Source: Candidatus Tenebribacter burtonii (GTDB taxonomy: Bacteria > Cloacimonadota > Cloacimonadia > Cloacimonadales > TCS61). From it: 58,756 nt of DNA. The position numbers and the translations under genes are program-made. The stretch is from NCBI GenBank assembly GCA_030765625.1, contig JAVCCF010000151.1, positions 1-58,756 of the forward strand. Direction: 5' to 3'. The notes below the pieces were generated by a model, which saw nothing but the letters and a program-made list of their open reading frames with translations, was not told the DNA's origin and did no database searches. Of the stretch, positions 28,286 to 36,708 are shown piece after piece; positions within the stretch are counted from its first letter, which is position 1; each line of letters begins with the position of its first letter.

Positions 28286-28821
28286 TGAACTGGCTGAGGA
28301 AATATTCATCTCAAGATCTGCTTTATATAGCTATAATGAGTGCTCTGGGGTTAGCGGTCAAACCGATTGTCACTCCGCTTATTCATCTTATTTCCGCTCC
28401 CCTAATGATACCCGGTGGTTCGCTTGCCGGTGGTTTATATATGATGTGGATAGCACTTGCTATCGCGATTGTGAATAAACCAGGAGCAGGTTTTCTTGTT
28501 GGAATTACACAAGCTATTGTTATGTTGAGTTTGGGCTATTTTGGAAACCACGGTGCTGTTTCATTGATAAGTTATACTATGCCGGGATTAATGGCTGAGA
28601 TAGTTTCATTATTCTTTAAAAATAAAAGAACTATATTTTTTCATGTTCTTGTTGTGACTGTAGCCAATCTTACGGGTGCTGTTATTGTAACAATAATTGT
28701 AATGAGGCTTGCATCGATTCCATTTGTGATTTCACTCACCGCTGCCAGTATTTCAGGAATTGTAGGTGGCATTATTTCATATTCAATGTACAATAAACTT
28801 AAAAAATATAGAATAATATAG
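28285..28821 (+). CDS. ECF transporter S component (YkoE/ThiW-like)
   Basis: 178 residues with about five to six membrane helices: a small integral membrane substrate-binding subunit that docks with an ECF A-A'-T module. The block GGLYMMWIALAIAIVNKPGAG followed by a helix and GNHG resembles YkoE-type S components (GIW ... RKPGAALVSEI), a family linked to hydroxymethylpyrimidine/thiamine uptake. The match is weak and the substrate must be treated as unknown. The start is GTG 28285, overlapping the TAG of the lipoprotein gene by one base. A and A' ATPases and T are encoded further down the same locus. Confidence 0.7.
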   Translation: MNWLRKYSSQDLLYIAIMSALGLAVKPIVTPLIHLISAPLMIPGGSLAGGLYMMWIALAIAIVNKPGAGFLVGITQAIVMLSLGYFGNHGAVSLISYTMPGLMAEIVSLFFKNKRTIFFHVLVVTVANLTGAVIVTIIVMRLASIPFVISLTAASISGIVGGIISYSMYNKLKKYRII

Positions 28822-28829
28822 GGAGAAAT

Positions 28830-29738
28830 ATGAAGGTAATAATATTTGGAATAATTCTATTTGTAAGTTCACTGCTCTTTTCAATTGAACTTATAGATGC
28901 AGAAAGAATTATTAACTTAGAACGAACAAAATTAGATAGTTATGAGCAGGCTGAATTAGAAACTTATCGTAACAAAGATGGTGAAGAAAAGGATGATAAT
29001 TGGATTGGCGTGAAACTAATTGATATTTTACAGGAATACGGTATTTCCAATTATGACAAATTGTGTTTTATCTCTTCAGATAATTATCTTGTGAGAATTG
29101 CTAAAGAAGATATCTTAAATAAAGAAGTTGTTTTAGCTTTAGTTAGGAATGGCAAGACACTCGATAATGAACATATTCGTCTGGTAATCCCTGAAATACG
29201 AGATATGTTCTGGATACAAGATATCAGTACAATTAAAACTGAATCAATCTTTGACATTCCCTTTCCACATACAATATATTTTGCAGAACCCATTATTAAT
29301 AAAACACAAATTAGAGATGAACTGCCTCCATTTATTAGAGTAACTGGTTACACCTTCCCAGACATCATGTCTCAAGCATTTCCATTTCTCAAAGATGAGG
29401 TACTGGTAGTTGGAAAAGACGGAGTGAAGCATAATTTGGATTATGATAAATATTTAAAGAATGCTCTTTTAATAAAAAATGGTGATTCATTTGATTTGAA
29501 AAGTCCTGATATGCCTGCAGGAATGTGGATCAAGAATCTTGCTTATGTTCAAATCTTTGATGTTGTAGTTATCTTCCAAAGTCATTTCATGTCGCTTACT
29601 GATGTAAATAATCTACTTAATTGGAACAACTTTCCAGAAGAAGTAATTCTCCATTTTGGTGAGAATACAGAAAAGCAAAGTTCAAATGAAAAATTCAATA
29701 TTAGTAATTGGAATAGAGCAGAATGGTTAGAATGGTAA
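28830..29738 (+). CDS. Exported protein with oxidoreductase-fold-like domain, ECF-TonB locus
   Basis: 302 residues with a signal peptide (KVIIFGIILFVSSLLFSIEL). Residues 20-135 contain WIGVKLIDILQEYGI, ISSDNYLVRIAKEDI and IRLVIPEIRDMFWIQDI. The order resembles the molybdopterin-oxidoreductase fold (substrate-pocket GxxLxDIL, then ... RLVxP ... WI). The protein at 30163 follows the same order, so the two are probably paralogues. The second half (from YTFPDIMSQAFPFL) looks like a diverged second copy. No cofactor-binding cysteine is evident. It is located 8 bases after the S component, with GGGAGA before ATG. Probably a periplasmic partner of the transporter; function unknown. Confidence 0.6.
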   Translation: MKVIIFGIILFVSSLLFSIELIDAERIINLERTKLDSYEQAELETYRNKDGEEKDDNWIGVKLIDILQEYGISNYDKLCFISSDNYLVRIAKEDILNKEVVLALVRNGKTLDNEHIRLVIPEIRDMFWIQDISTIKTESIFDIPFPHTIYFAEPIINKTQIRDELPPFIRVTGYTFPDIMSQAFPFLKDEVLVVGKDGVKHNLDYDKYLKNALLIKNGDSFDLKSPDMPAGMWIKNLAYVQIFDVVVIFQSHFMSLTDVNNLLNWNNFPEEVILHFGENTEKQSSNEKFNISNWNRAEWLEW

Positions 29739-30163
29739 GAAGAGTTTCAATTTTATTTCTCGTCCTACTCCTTTTTTCCTGTTCACCAAAGAATTTAATT
29801 CTTACTGGAAACATTAAAGACGGAGTAGAGATTAGCGATTATGGCAGGTTTGATGAGATTCTTAGTTTTGCACCTTCTGCAAAATACGCTCTTCTAATTG
29901 GTTCTGATGGAACTGCTGCTTTAATAACATCGCGAAGTTTTTCTAAAATCTACATCCAAAAAGATAAGAATTGTTGGAATTCCAAAGCAGATATTTTACC
30001 AGCAGTTTGCAATATTCGTAATCTAAAAGAAATATGCATTTATACCAAAACTTCAATTGAGGATAATAATTTTTCTAAACGAATGAATGATTTTGAGTTC
30101 TTAGGACAAAGCAGCAAGAATGGATATTATGCAAGAAAATATAAGGAACGAAGTAGAGATTAA
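29723..30163 (+). CDS. Small lipoprotein, ECF-TonB locus
   Basis: 146 residues; MVRRVSILFLVLLLFSC is a lipoprotein signal. It overlaps the previous gene by 16 bases. ATG 29732 is an equally possible start and would give a cleaner signal peptide. The mature 120 residues (for example FDEILSFAPSAKYALLIGSD, and a Cys pair in KNCWNSKADILPAVC) match no family I recognise. Its TAA overlaps the next ATG by one base, which ties it to the same operon. Presumably anchored in the outer or inner membrane facing the periplasm. Confidence 0.6.
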   Translation: MVRMVRRVSILFLVLLLFSCSPKNLILTGNIKDGVEISDYGRFDEILSFAPSAKYALLIGSDGTAALITSRSFSKIYIQKDKNCWNSKADILPAVCNIRNLKEICIYTKTSIEDNNFSKRMNDFEFLGQSSKNGYYARKYKERSRD

Positions 30164-30594
30164 TGAGGAAGAAAATTTTATTAATTCTTGTTATTCTAAT
30201 TCTAATTCTTCTTGCACTTTCATATTATCAGAAGAGTAAAGCAACAGATGGAGAAGGAATTAAGATTACTTATAAAGACCAAGAAACATTTCTTACTTAT
30301 TCTAAGATTAATTCAAGTGAGAAAGTTAGTTTCACAACAGGACGTGGTGATAAATTGAATGGCTTCGATTTAGCTAACATTCTCAAATCTTTAAATATTC
30401 CAACCGATATTAAAACAGAGTATATTCTTCATTCGAAAGATGGTGGAAGACTCAATTTAATTAAAGAAGAAAATGAAAGAATTTATCTTGTGTTTCAACA
30501 CGATGCGAGAGGTCAATTTGTTCGATTAGTTATACCATCAGATGAATTTAGTCAGCGTTGGATTAAATACCTAGAAACAATTGAAATAAAATAA
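30163..30594 (+). CDS. Membrane-anchored oxidoreductase-fold-like protein, ECF-TonB locus
   Basis: 143 residues with an uncleaved or cleavable N-terminal hydrophobic segment (ILLILVILILILLALSYY). The body shows LNGFDLANILKSLNIPTDI, LHSKDGGRLNLIKEE and VRLVIPSDEFSQRWIKYLET, the same order of motifs as the protein at 28830. It looks like a minimal single-domain version of the putative binding proteins of this locus. It shares one base with the genes on both sides (TAATG overlaps at 30161-30165 and 30592-30596). Function unknown; periplasmic side expected. Confidence 0.6.
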   Translation: MRKKILLILVILILILLALSYYQKSKATDGEGIKITYKDQETFLTYSKINSSEKVSFTTGRGDKLNGFDLANILKSLNIPTDIKTEYILHSKDGGRLNLIKEENERIYLVFQHDARGQFVRLVIPSDEFSQRWIKYLETIEIK

Positions 30595-31256
30595 TGTTAA
30601 AGTTAGAAAATATTACCTTTAAATATAATGAAGATTCACCATTATTGATAAATAATTTTTCATTCGCTGCTGAAAGAGGGGATATTATTGCTGTTAAAGG
30701 TGATAGCGGTACCGGCAAAACAACACTATTGAATATTATCTGCAGTGTGATCCCAAAAATATTTACCGGAGACCTTTCAGGAAGTATTTTCCACAATAAT
30801 GTTGATATTTCCAAGTTATCTCTTCCCGAAATTGCACCCCGAATAAGTTTGTTAATGCAGCATCCAGATAATCAACTTTTTTTTCCTACAGTTGAACAGG
30901 AACTTGCTTTTGCTCCGGAGAATCTTAATATTCCTGCAAAGAATATTGTAAAGCGAATTGATGATATCCTTACCAAACTGAATATTGAAAACTTGAGATA
31001 CCAAGAAACGACTTCACTCTCATTTGGTCAGAAAAAATTAGTTACTTTTGCATCTATTATCACACTTTCACCCACTGTATATTTACTTGATGAGCCATTT
31101 GCAGGACTTTCAAAAAAATATATTAAGCTGACTTCTGGTGAGATAAGAACCCAAGCAAAAAATGGAAAGATAATATTTCTTGCTGGTCATACTACCGATA
31201 TTGCTCAATTTGCAAATAAAACAATTGAAATGGGAAAATTGAATGAAGAGAATTAA
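30594..31256 (+). CDS. ECF transporter ATPase subunit A
   Basis: 220 residues, an ABC ATPase of the ECF/CbiO type. Walker A is GDSGTGKTT, the Q-loop region QHPDNQLFFPTVEQELAF is diagnostic of ECF A subunits, the signature is LSFGQKKLV and Walker B is VYLLDEP. It couples ATP hydrolysis to rotation of the S component in the membrane. It overlaps the following ATPase gene by 14 bases. With A', T and S it forms a dedicated (group I-like) ECF module, because all four are in one locus. Confidence 0.9.
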   Translation: MLKLENITFKYNEDSPLLINNFSFAAERGDIIAVKGDSGTGKTTLLNIICSVIPKIFTGDLSGSIFHNNVDISKLSLPEIAPRISLLMQHPDNQLFFPTVEQELAFAPENLNIPAKNIVKRIDDILTKLNIENLRYQETTSLSFGQKKLVTFASIITLSPTVYLLDEPFAGLSKKYIKLTSGEIRTQAKNGKIIFLAGHTTDIAQFANKTIEMGKLNEEN

Positions 31257-31926
31257 AATAAAAGATCTGTCATTTGCTTATCAAGCCAAAAATCCCATTT
31301 TCGCAAATGCTACACTTGAACTTCCATTTAATGAGATCACATTTTTGAAAGGAGAGAATGGTTCTGGGAAAACTACATTATGTAGGATTCTTAGCGGTCT
31401 GGAAAAGAACTATTCTGGTTCAATTCTTCTTAATGATTTAGATTTAAAACCAGTTTCTTTTTCAGAACGTGCAAAATCAATTATTTATCTAAAACAAGAA
31501 CCACTTTCAAATGTTGTGGCGGCAACTCCCGACGAAGATCTAACTTTATGGCAAATTGGTTTTGATAAAGAAATCAATGAACTTTCTTCTAAACTAAGAA
31601 ATAAAGTAATGGAAAAATTAAAAATTAATGATCTTAAAGATAAACCTTTCTGGGAATTAAGTGGAGGGCAAATTAAGCGGATTGGATTAGCCGCATTATT
31701 AATAAACTATGATAAATACTGGATTCTTGATGAGCCAGTATCAGGACTTGATAACACAATTACCGGAATATTTATTGAGATTATTGAAGAACGAAAAACT
31801 TTGGGGAAAGGATGCCTGATTATATCTCACAAAGAAGATTATTTTTCAAATTTAATTGATAAGAGTTATATAATTGATAACAAGAAAATTAAAAAATTGT
31901 TTAGAGGAAATTTTGAAAATATTTAA
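31243..31926 (+). CDS. ECF transporter ATPase subunit A'
   Basis: 227 residues, second ABC ATPase of the module. Walker A is GENGSGKTT, the signature is LSGGQIKRI, Walker B is YWILDEP and the H-loop is LIISHKE. It is clearly diverged from its partner, as expected for a heterodimer; the Q-loop here is KQEPLSNV. It overlaps the A gene by 14 bases and the TonB receptor gene by 14 bases. Confidence 0.88.
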   Translation: MKRIKIKDLSFAYQAKNPIFANATLELPFNEITFLKGENGSGKTTLCRILSGLEKNYSGSILLNDLDLKPVSFSERAKSIIYLKQEPLSNVVAATPDEDLTLWQIGFDKEINELSSKLRNKVMEKLKINDLKDKPFWELSGGQIKRIGLAALLINYDKYWILDEPVSGLDNTITGIFIEIIEERKTLGKGCLIISHKEDYFSNLIDKSYIIDNKKIKKLFRGNFENI

Positions 31927-33799
31927 TTTGATTATTTTATTATTCATTTTCACAAATTCATTAATAGCTTCCGAGATAGATACTCTTAAAACAATTATGC
32001 GACATTACAATTTAGATGGTATAAGGGTGATAGCCGATAGACCACAGGAAACAATTGGTGCAGTTGAAATAATTGAGCTTGATCCGGTACTGTCTCTTCC
32101 CGAAACAAATATTGCAGAATCGGTAGAAAAAGTAAATGGATTGCATGTTTCCACTGGTGGGAAATCCGGCAGTACATTACGCATAAGAGGATTTGGGAAT
32201 GATCAAATAAAAATAATGCTTGATGGCAGACCACTTGGTGGCGGGTATTTTGGAAATGTTGATCTAAACACGATCCCTGTTTCTGATATTAAAGAGATAA
32301 GAATTCTCAAAGGCCCTGTATCTTCTCTTTATGGTTCTGATACAATGGGTGGAGTTATAAATATTATCACAAATTCCCCTTCTAATACATCTTGGTTAAA
32401 AATGGGAACTGAATTTAAAAGAAACAATACAAATAAATCTTATCTTTCATCAGCAAGAAATTTTGGAGGGTGGGATTACTGGTTATATACATCTCATTAC
32501 AACACAGATGGTTTTATGCTATCAGAGAGTTTTGAACCAACAAATTATGAAGATGGTAAAATAAGAAATAATTGTAAAAGAGATCAATGGGATTTGCAAT
32601 CCAAGTTTAATTTTACAATATTCGATTTTCATTCGATTGGGTTTCAGGCAGGTTGTACATTTATGGACACTAAAGAAATTCCTGAAAGTATTTATGAAAA
32701 TAATTTGCGTGAATTCACAGATTGGAAACGTTATCAATTCTCTGCACTCGGTTCGTTCCAATTAAGATACAACCTTACTTCCGATATAAATATTTATTAC
32801 GACCGTTATGATGACACTTACGCTGAATATAATCCTTCCACAGGTGTTATGAATTCAAGTTGGCCTTCCAATATAAAAAGTTGGACTATAGGAACTCATC
32901 AAAAATTTGATTGGGAAATTACCAAGCACATTGATTCAATCTTCGGTTATCGCTTTGAAAAACAATCCTACTTAAGAAAAGATAATGGAAATTATCCTGA
33001 CTGGTTTGGAAATGAACAATTAAACCATAACATTTTCTGGCAGACTGAATATAAGTATAATTCAATCAATTTTACTGCCGGCAGCGGTGTCTCATTTTTC
33101 AAACAAAAAGGAAGAGACAGTTGGATTTCCCATTTCGAACCTTCAGTCGGAGTCTATTTTAAAAACTCACTTAATTGGAAATTATCATTAGCTTTCTCTT
33201 CCAATACAAAATATCCTACGATGCATCAATTGTTCAGTAGCAGCAGTGGAAACAGTGATCTTATAGAAGAGCGAGCTCAAAAAAGTGAATTCAATTTACT
33301 TATTCCTTTTTCATTTGAATCTTTTTCCGGTTCCATCCAGCAATCTATCTTTTATAATCATATCACAGGGTTAATTGAGAAAATTGGTGGAACAAATGAA
33401 AACATAGATCATATCAACTCATACGGCTATGAGGTTTCTTCTAAAATATATTTTATTTGGGAACATCAAGCAGATTATTCTTATCTAAAATATACGAATG
33501 AAAGTAATTTGGAATTATTGGGAACACCGAGTCACACGGTTGGATTGACCGAACGAGTTGAGCTTCCATACTCATTAAAAATGGAATATACTGCTTTTTG
33601 GAAAGATGTTCGACATACAGAAGAAAATATTGATCTTCCTGCTTACTGGCTACATTCTGTTTATTTCAATAAAAAAATTAGTAGATATAAATTTATGGTT
33701 GGGGTTGAGAATATATTTGATCTTAATTATCAAGAAGAATTTGGGTATCCCGGAGAAGGGTTGAATTTTGTTTTGAAATTGGAAGGTGAATTATTTTAG
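31913..33799 (+). CDS. TonB-dependent outer membrane receptor
   Basis: 628 residues from TTG 31913 (AGAGG at 31903-31907), which gives the signal peptide MKIFNLIILLFIFTNSLIAS; the frame is open further upstream but inside the A' gene. A plug domain follows (NIAESVEKVNGLHVSTGGKS, LRIRGFGNDQIKIMLDGRP, VSSLYGSDTMGGVINIIT) and a 22-strand type barrel ends in an aromatic residue (Phe). It takes up a scarce nutrient across the outer membrane with TonB energy; no tonB, exbB or exbD is in the window. Its place between A' and T implies that it feeds the ECF importer. The plug resembles BtuB/vitamin or metal-chelate receptors more than SusC types (no N-terminal carboxypeptidase-like domain). Confidence 0.88.
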   Translation: MKIFNLIILLFIFTNSLIASEIDTLKTIMRHYNLDGIRVIADRPQETIGAVEIIELDPVLSLPETNIAESVEKVNGLHVSTGGKSGSTLRIRGFGNDQIKIMLDGRPLGGGYFGNVDLNTIPVSDIKEIRILKGPVSSLYGSDTMGGVINIITNSPSNTSWLKMGTEFKRNNTNKSYLSSARNFGGWDYWLYTSHYNTDGFMLSESFEPTNYEDGKIRNNCKRDQWDLQSKFNFTIFDFHSIGFQAGCTFMDTKEIPESIYENNLREFTDWKRYQFSALGSFQLRYNLTSDINIYYDRYDDTYAEYNPSTGVMNSSWPSNIKSWTIGTHQKFDWEITKHIDSIFGYRFEKQSYLRKDNGNYPDWFGNEQLNHNIFWQTEYKYNSINFTAGSGVSFFKQKGRDSWISHFEPSVGVYFKNSLNWKLSLAFSSNTKYPTMHQLFSSSSGNSDLIEERAQKSEFNLLIPFSFESFSGSIQQSIFYNHITGLIEKIGGTNENIDHINSYGYEVSSKIYFIWEHQADYSYLKYTNESNLELLGTPSHTVGLTERVELPYSLKMEYTAFWKDVRHTEENIDLPAYWLHSVYFNKKISRYKFMVGVENIFDLNYQEEFGYPGEGLNFVLKLEGELF

Positions 33800-33858
33800 A
33801 AAGTAAAGGAAATAGAATTGAAGAAAGAGAAACTGGCTCTAAAGGTTCATCAACATTA

Positions 33859-34578
33859 TTGAACTTACGTACAATAATTGTAATTGTTTCAGCAATTACA
33901 ACACTTTCTGTAATTCACAACACAATAATAATGCAGGTATCGTTACTTTTATTTTCATTTTTTTTATTACTTATAATTCAACCTTCAAAGCACAGATTTA
34001 ATCGGCTTATGCATAGGATGAAATTGATCTTAAGGGTTGTTATAACTTTAATGATATTTCAGATATTATTCCGTCAAGGTGGAGGAACTATCTGGCAATT
34101 TGGAATAATCAAGATTACAAGTTTGGGTGTAAATTATGGAGTTTCATCCTCCTTGAGACTTATGCTGATAGTTCTTATTGCGGGTTTGTTGCTTGATATC
34201 CCATATTATGATTATATTCTTGCTTTCAGAAGTTGGAAGATCCCTTATGAAATTTCTTTTCTGGTCGCTTCGGTTATTCATTTCATACCAATCTTTCATA
34301 AACAATTTATCACAAGCCGAGAAGCGTTGAATCTTCGAGGAATTGAAATCTCAAAGTCTCCATTTCTAAAACGTTTAAAGATATATTCAGCACTTGTCTT
34401 TCCGGTTATTGCCAGAGCGATCTCAGAAGTTAAGTATCGCTCAATATCATTAGAACTTCGAGCTTTCAGATTAAATCCGGAAAGAACATTTATTTATCAG
34501 GCAAAACTAAAATGGTTTGATATCGTTATCCAAATTGGTGTTTGTATCGGATTTGGAGTGATCATTCTGATTGTATGA
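33859..34578 (+). CDS. ECF transporter transmembrane subunit T
   Basis: 239 residues, four to five membrane helices, with two cytoplasmic coupling motifs of the T family: REALNLRGIE and SLELRAFRL (the Ala-Arg-Gly-type helices that contact A and A'). It scaffolds the S component and the two ATPases. The start is uncertain: TTG 33859 is the first conventional start codon, but AAAGGA at 33805-33810 would better fit an upstream ATT at 33817. It is the last gene of the uptake locus. Confidence 0.85.
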   Translation: MNLRTIIVIVSAITTLSVIHNTIIMQVSLLLFSFFLLLIIQPSKHRFNRLMHRMKLILRVVITLMIFQILFRQGGGTIWQFGIIKITSLGVNYGVSSSLRLMLIVLIAGLLLDIPYYDYILAFRSWKIPYEISFLVASVIHFIPIFHKQFITSREALNLRGIEISKSPFLKRLKIYSALVFPVIARAISEVKYRSISLELRAFRLNPERTFIYQAKLKWFDIVIQIGVCIGFGVIILIV

Positions 34579-34628
34579 TGACTTATATTTCGATTTGAAA
34601 CACTTATTAAATTATTCTAATTAATATT

Positions 34629-34668
34629 TAATTTGACAAAGAAATATATATAACTTTTTTAATTTTTT
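34629..34668 (+). promoter_or_regulatory. Leader motif shared with 37021-37060
   Basis: TTTGACAAA followed by AATATATATAACTTTTTT occurs here, 67 bases before the ATG of the next small gene, and again almost unchanged 69 bases before the gene at 37096. TTGACA is a perfect -35 box, but the TATAAC lies only 10 bases behind it, too close for an ordinary sigma-70 promoter. Confidence 0.45.
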
Positions 34669-34699
34669 GAAATATTGTTTTAAATATAATGGAGCAGAT

Positions 34700-34891
34700 A
34701 TGAAAAAATGGACAATTAAAAAAGATGGATATACTTTCAATTGCAAATATGATCACAAAAATGATATAGTTACAGTAAGCTGTTTTGGCATTGACCACTC
34801 GCCTATAAGCGCACTTGCAAAAGCTTCTGGTCCTGAAATGATTGCCAATTTATTAGCAGGCGAAATAATTAAAGAAAGTATAAAAAAATAA
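34700..34891 (+). CDS. Small hypothetical protein
   Basis: 63 residues from ATG 34700 with GGAG at 34691-34694; an in-frame TTG at 34667 has no such signal. No family recognised. The sequence is amphipathic, with a short beta-like first half (YTFNCKYDHKNDIVTVSCF) and a helical second half (GPEMIANLLAGEIIKESIKK), no signal peptide, two cysteines. The good ribosome site and the shared upstream motif support a real gene. Confidence 0.5.
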   Translation: MKKWTIKKDGYTFNCKYDHKNDIVTVSCFGIDHSPISALAKASGPEMIANLLAGEIIKESIKK

Positions 34892-35049
34892 ATCCAACAG
34901 CAGTGTCAAATTGCTCAGAAAAATTAGAATTTAAATAAAAATGATAGCAATATTAAGAAGGTTGTTTATACGATTTTAAAAAGGTATGTTGGAAATTTTA
35001 TTAGGGAAGATAAACTTAGATTTTGTTGTATAAAATGAAAGGAAAAATA

Positions 35050-36708
35050 ATGAAAAAATTAGTAGCAGCAATTTTTGTATGTGTTATAATAGTTGGAATT
35101 AGCAAATTATATTCTACCACATTAGAAGTAGAAAACCTTAAATGGAAATTTAAAACTGAAGATAAAGGGTGTGCGAGAACTGTCATAGCTGATGGAATTG
35201 TATATTTTGATGACGATAACTACCTCTTTGCGTTAGATATATATACTGGGCAGGAAAAATGGAAAATTAAAACTGGAGGTAGTGAGTTTTATGTTCCTGT
35301 AGTTTCTGATGGAATCTTATATTTTGAAAGTCATGACAACGACTATATCTATGCAGTAGATGTGAATACCGGGCAAGAAAAATGGAAATTTGAAAATGAA
35401 AGTTTGCTGACTTCGAAACCTGTTGTTGCAAATGGTATCTTATATTATGAAAGCTCTAAATTGAAAGTTTATCCTCTAAACTACCTCTGTGCAATAAATA
35501 TAAATACCGGGCAAGAAAAATGGAAAATTGAAACTGAAGGTGCGGTGTTTTCTAGTGTTTTAGTTTCTGATGGAATCGTATATTTTGGAAGCAGTGACAA
35601 CAGTTATCTCAGTGCAGTAGATATAAATACTGGGCAGGAAAAATGGAAATTTAAAACTGAAAGTTCGATTTATTATAGTCCTACTGTTGCCAATGGTATC
35701 TTATATTTTGGAAGCAGAGACAACAGTTATCTTTATGCAGTTGATATGTACACAGGGCAAGAAAAATGGAAAATTAGAACTGAAGGTTCGTTGTCTTCGA
35801 GTCCTACCGTTGCTGATGGGATTGTATGTTTTGTTGTCCATAACAATTATGTCTATGCGGTAGATGCGAATACAGGGCAAGAAAAATGGAAATTTGAAAC
35901 TGAAAGTTGGGTGGCTTCGAGACCTGCTGTTGCCAATGGTATCTTATATTTTGGAAGCAGTGACAACTATCTATATGCTGTAAGTATAAATACTGGGCAG
36001 GGAAAATGGAAATTTAAATCTAAAGGTTCGCTTCTTTATAGCCCTGCCATTTCTGATGGAATCGTATGTTTTGGAAGCTTTGATGACCATCTATATGCCT
36101 TAGATATTAATACAAGTCAGGAAAAGGTCAAATTGTTTCACAAATTAAAAGAGGAACAAAAGACGATTGAAGCAAATAAGATGTGGATAAAATCATTTAT
36201 GGTTAATGTGAGAGAAAAACCCTCAACAAATTCAAAAAAAGTAACATATTTAGAGCAAGGTGACATAGTTTATATTAAGAAAAAGGAAGGTTCATGGTTT
36301 GAAGTTAAATTCGATAGTGAACTAAGGAAAGTAAGAAATAGATTTGAGAGTGAAAAAGATTTTGTGGAAAGCTATACTACTGGATGGATCTTTAGTAATC
36401 TCTTATTAGAAAATGAAGTTAAAAAATTATCCATTGCAGAAAGTAGAAAGAGAAAATACATCTATAGTAATCCGGAGATTGACACAATATACAAAAATGC
36501 CATATTAGAAAGTAAAATTATGCTGGGAATGACTAAAGGAATAGTCCGAGCAAGCTGGGGTAGCCCTTCTGATATAAACAAGACTGTAGGTTCATGGGGT
36601 GTTCACGAGCAGTGGGTTTATAAAAAAAATATGTATGGTATCAATATAAGATATAATACAACATATTTGTATTTTGAGAATGCAGTATTAACAAGTTGGC
36701 AGGATTGA
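35050..36708 (+). CDS. Secreted PQQ-like propeller with SH3b and BamE-like C-terminus
   Basis: 552 residues from ATG 35050 (AAAGGA at 35038-35043; frame opens at 35023). Signal peptide MKKLVAAIFVCVIIVGISKL. Eight tandem repeats of about 40 residues carry the motif YAVDxNTGQEKWKF, as in BamB and PQQ dehydrogenase propellers, without the quinone-binding residues of an enzyme being visible. About residues 375-420 form a bacterial SH3 domain (VNVREKPSTNSKKVTYLEQG). The last 65 residues (LGMTKGIVRASWGSPSDINK) look like a BamE/SmpA-type domain. Probably a periplasmic or surface scaffold. The repeats are also strong at the DNA level (about 120-base units), so recombination could change their number. 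Confidence 0.8.
   Translation: MKKLVAAIFVCVIIVGISKLYSTTLEVENLKWKFKTEDKGCARTVIADGIVYFDDDNYLFALDIYTGQEKWKIKTGGSEFYVPVVSDGILYFESHDNDYIYAVDVNTGQEKWKFENESLLTSKPVVANGILYYESSKLKVYPLNYLCAININTGQEKWKIETEGAVFSSVLVSDGIVYFGSSDNSYLSAVDINTGQEKWKFKTESSIYYSPTVANGILYFGSRDNSYLYAVDMYTGQEKWKIRTEGSLSSSPTVADGIVCFVVHNNYVYAVDANTGQEKWKFETESWVASRPAVANGILYFGSSDNYLYAVSINTGQGKWKFKSKGSLLYSPAISDGIVCFGSFDDHLYALDINTSQEKVKLFHKLKEEQKTIEANKMWIKSFMVNVREKPSTNSKKVTYLEQGDIVYIKKKEGSWFEVKFDSELRKVRNRFESEKDFVESYTTGWIFSNLLLENEVKKLSIAESRKRKYIYSNPEIDTIYKNAILESKIMLGMTKGIVRASWGSPSDINKTVGSWGVHEQWVYKKNMYGINIRYNTTYLYFENAVLTSWQD

Noticed and set aside
33799-33858. A small gene between the TonB receptor and the T component
   Set aside because: The frame is continuous with the T component and is more simply part of its uncertain N-terminus or leader.
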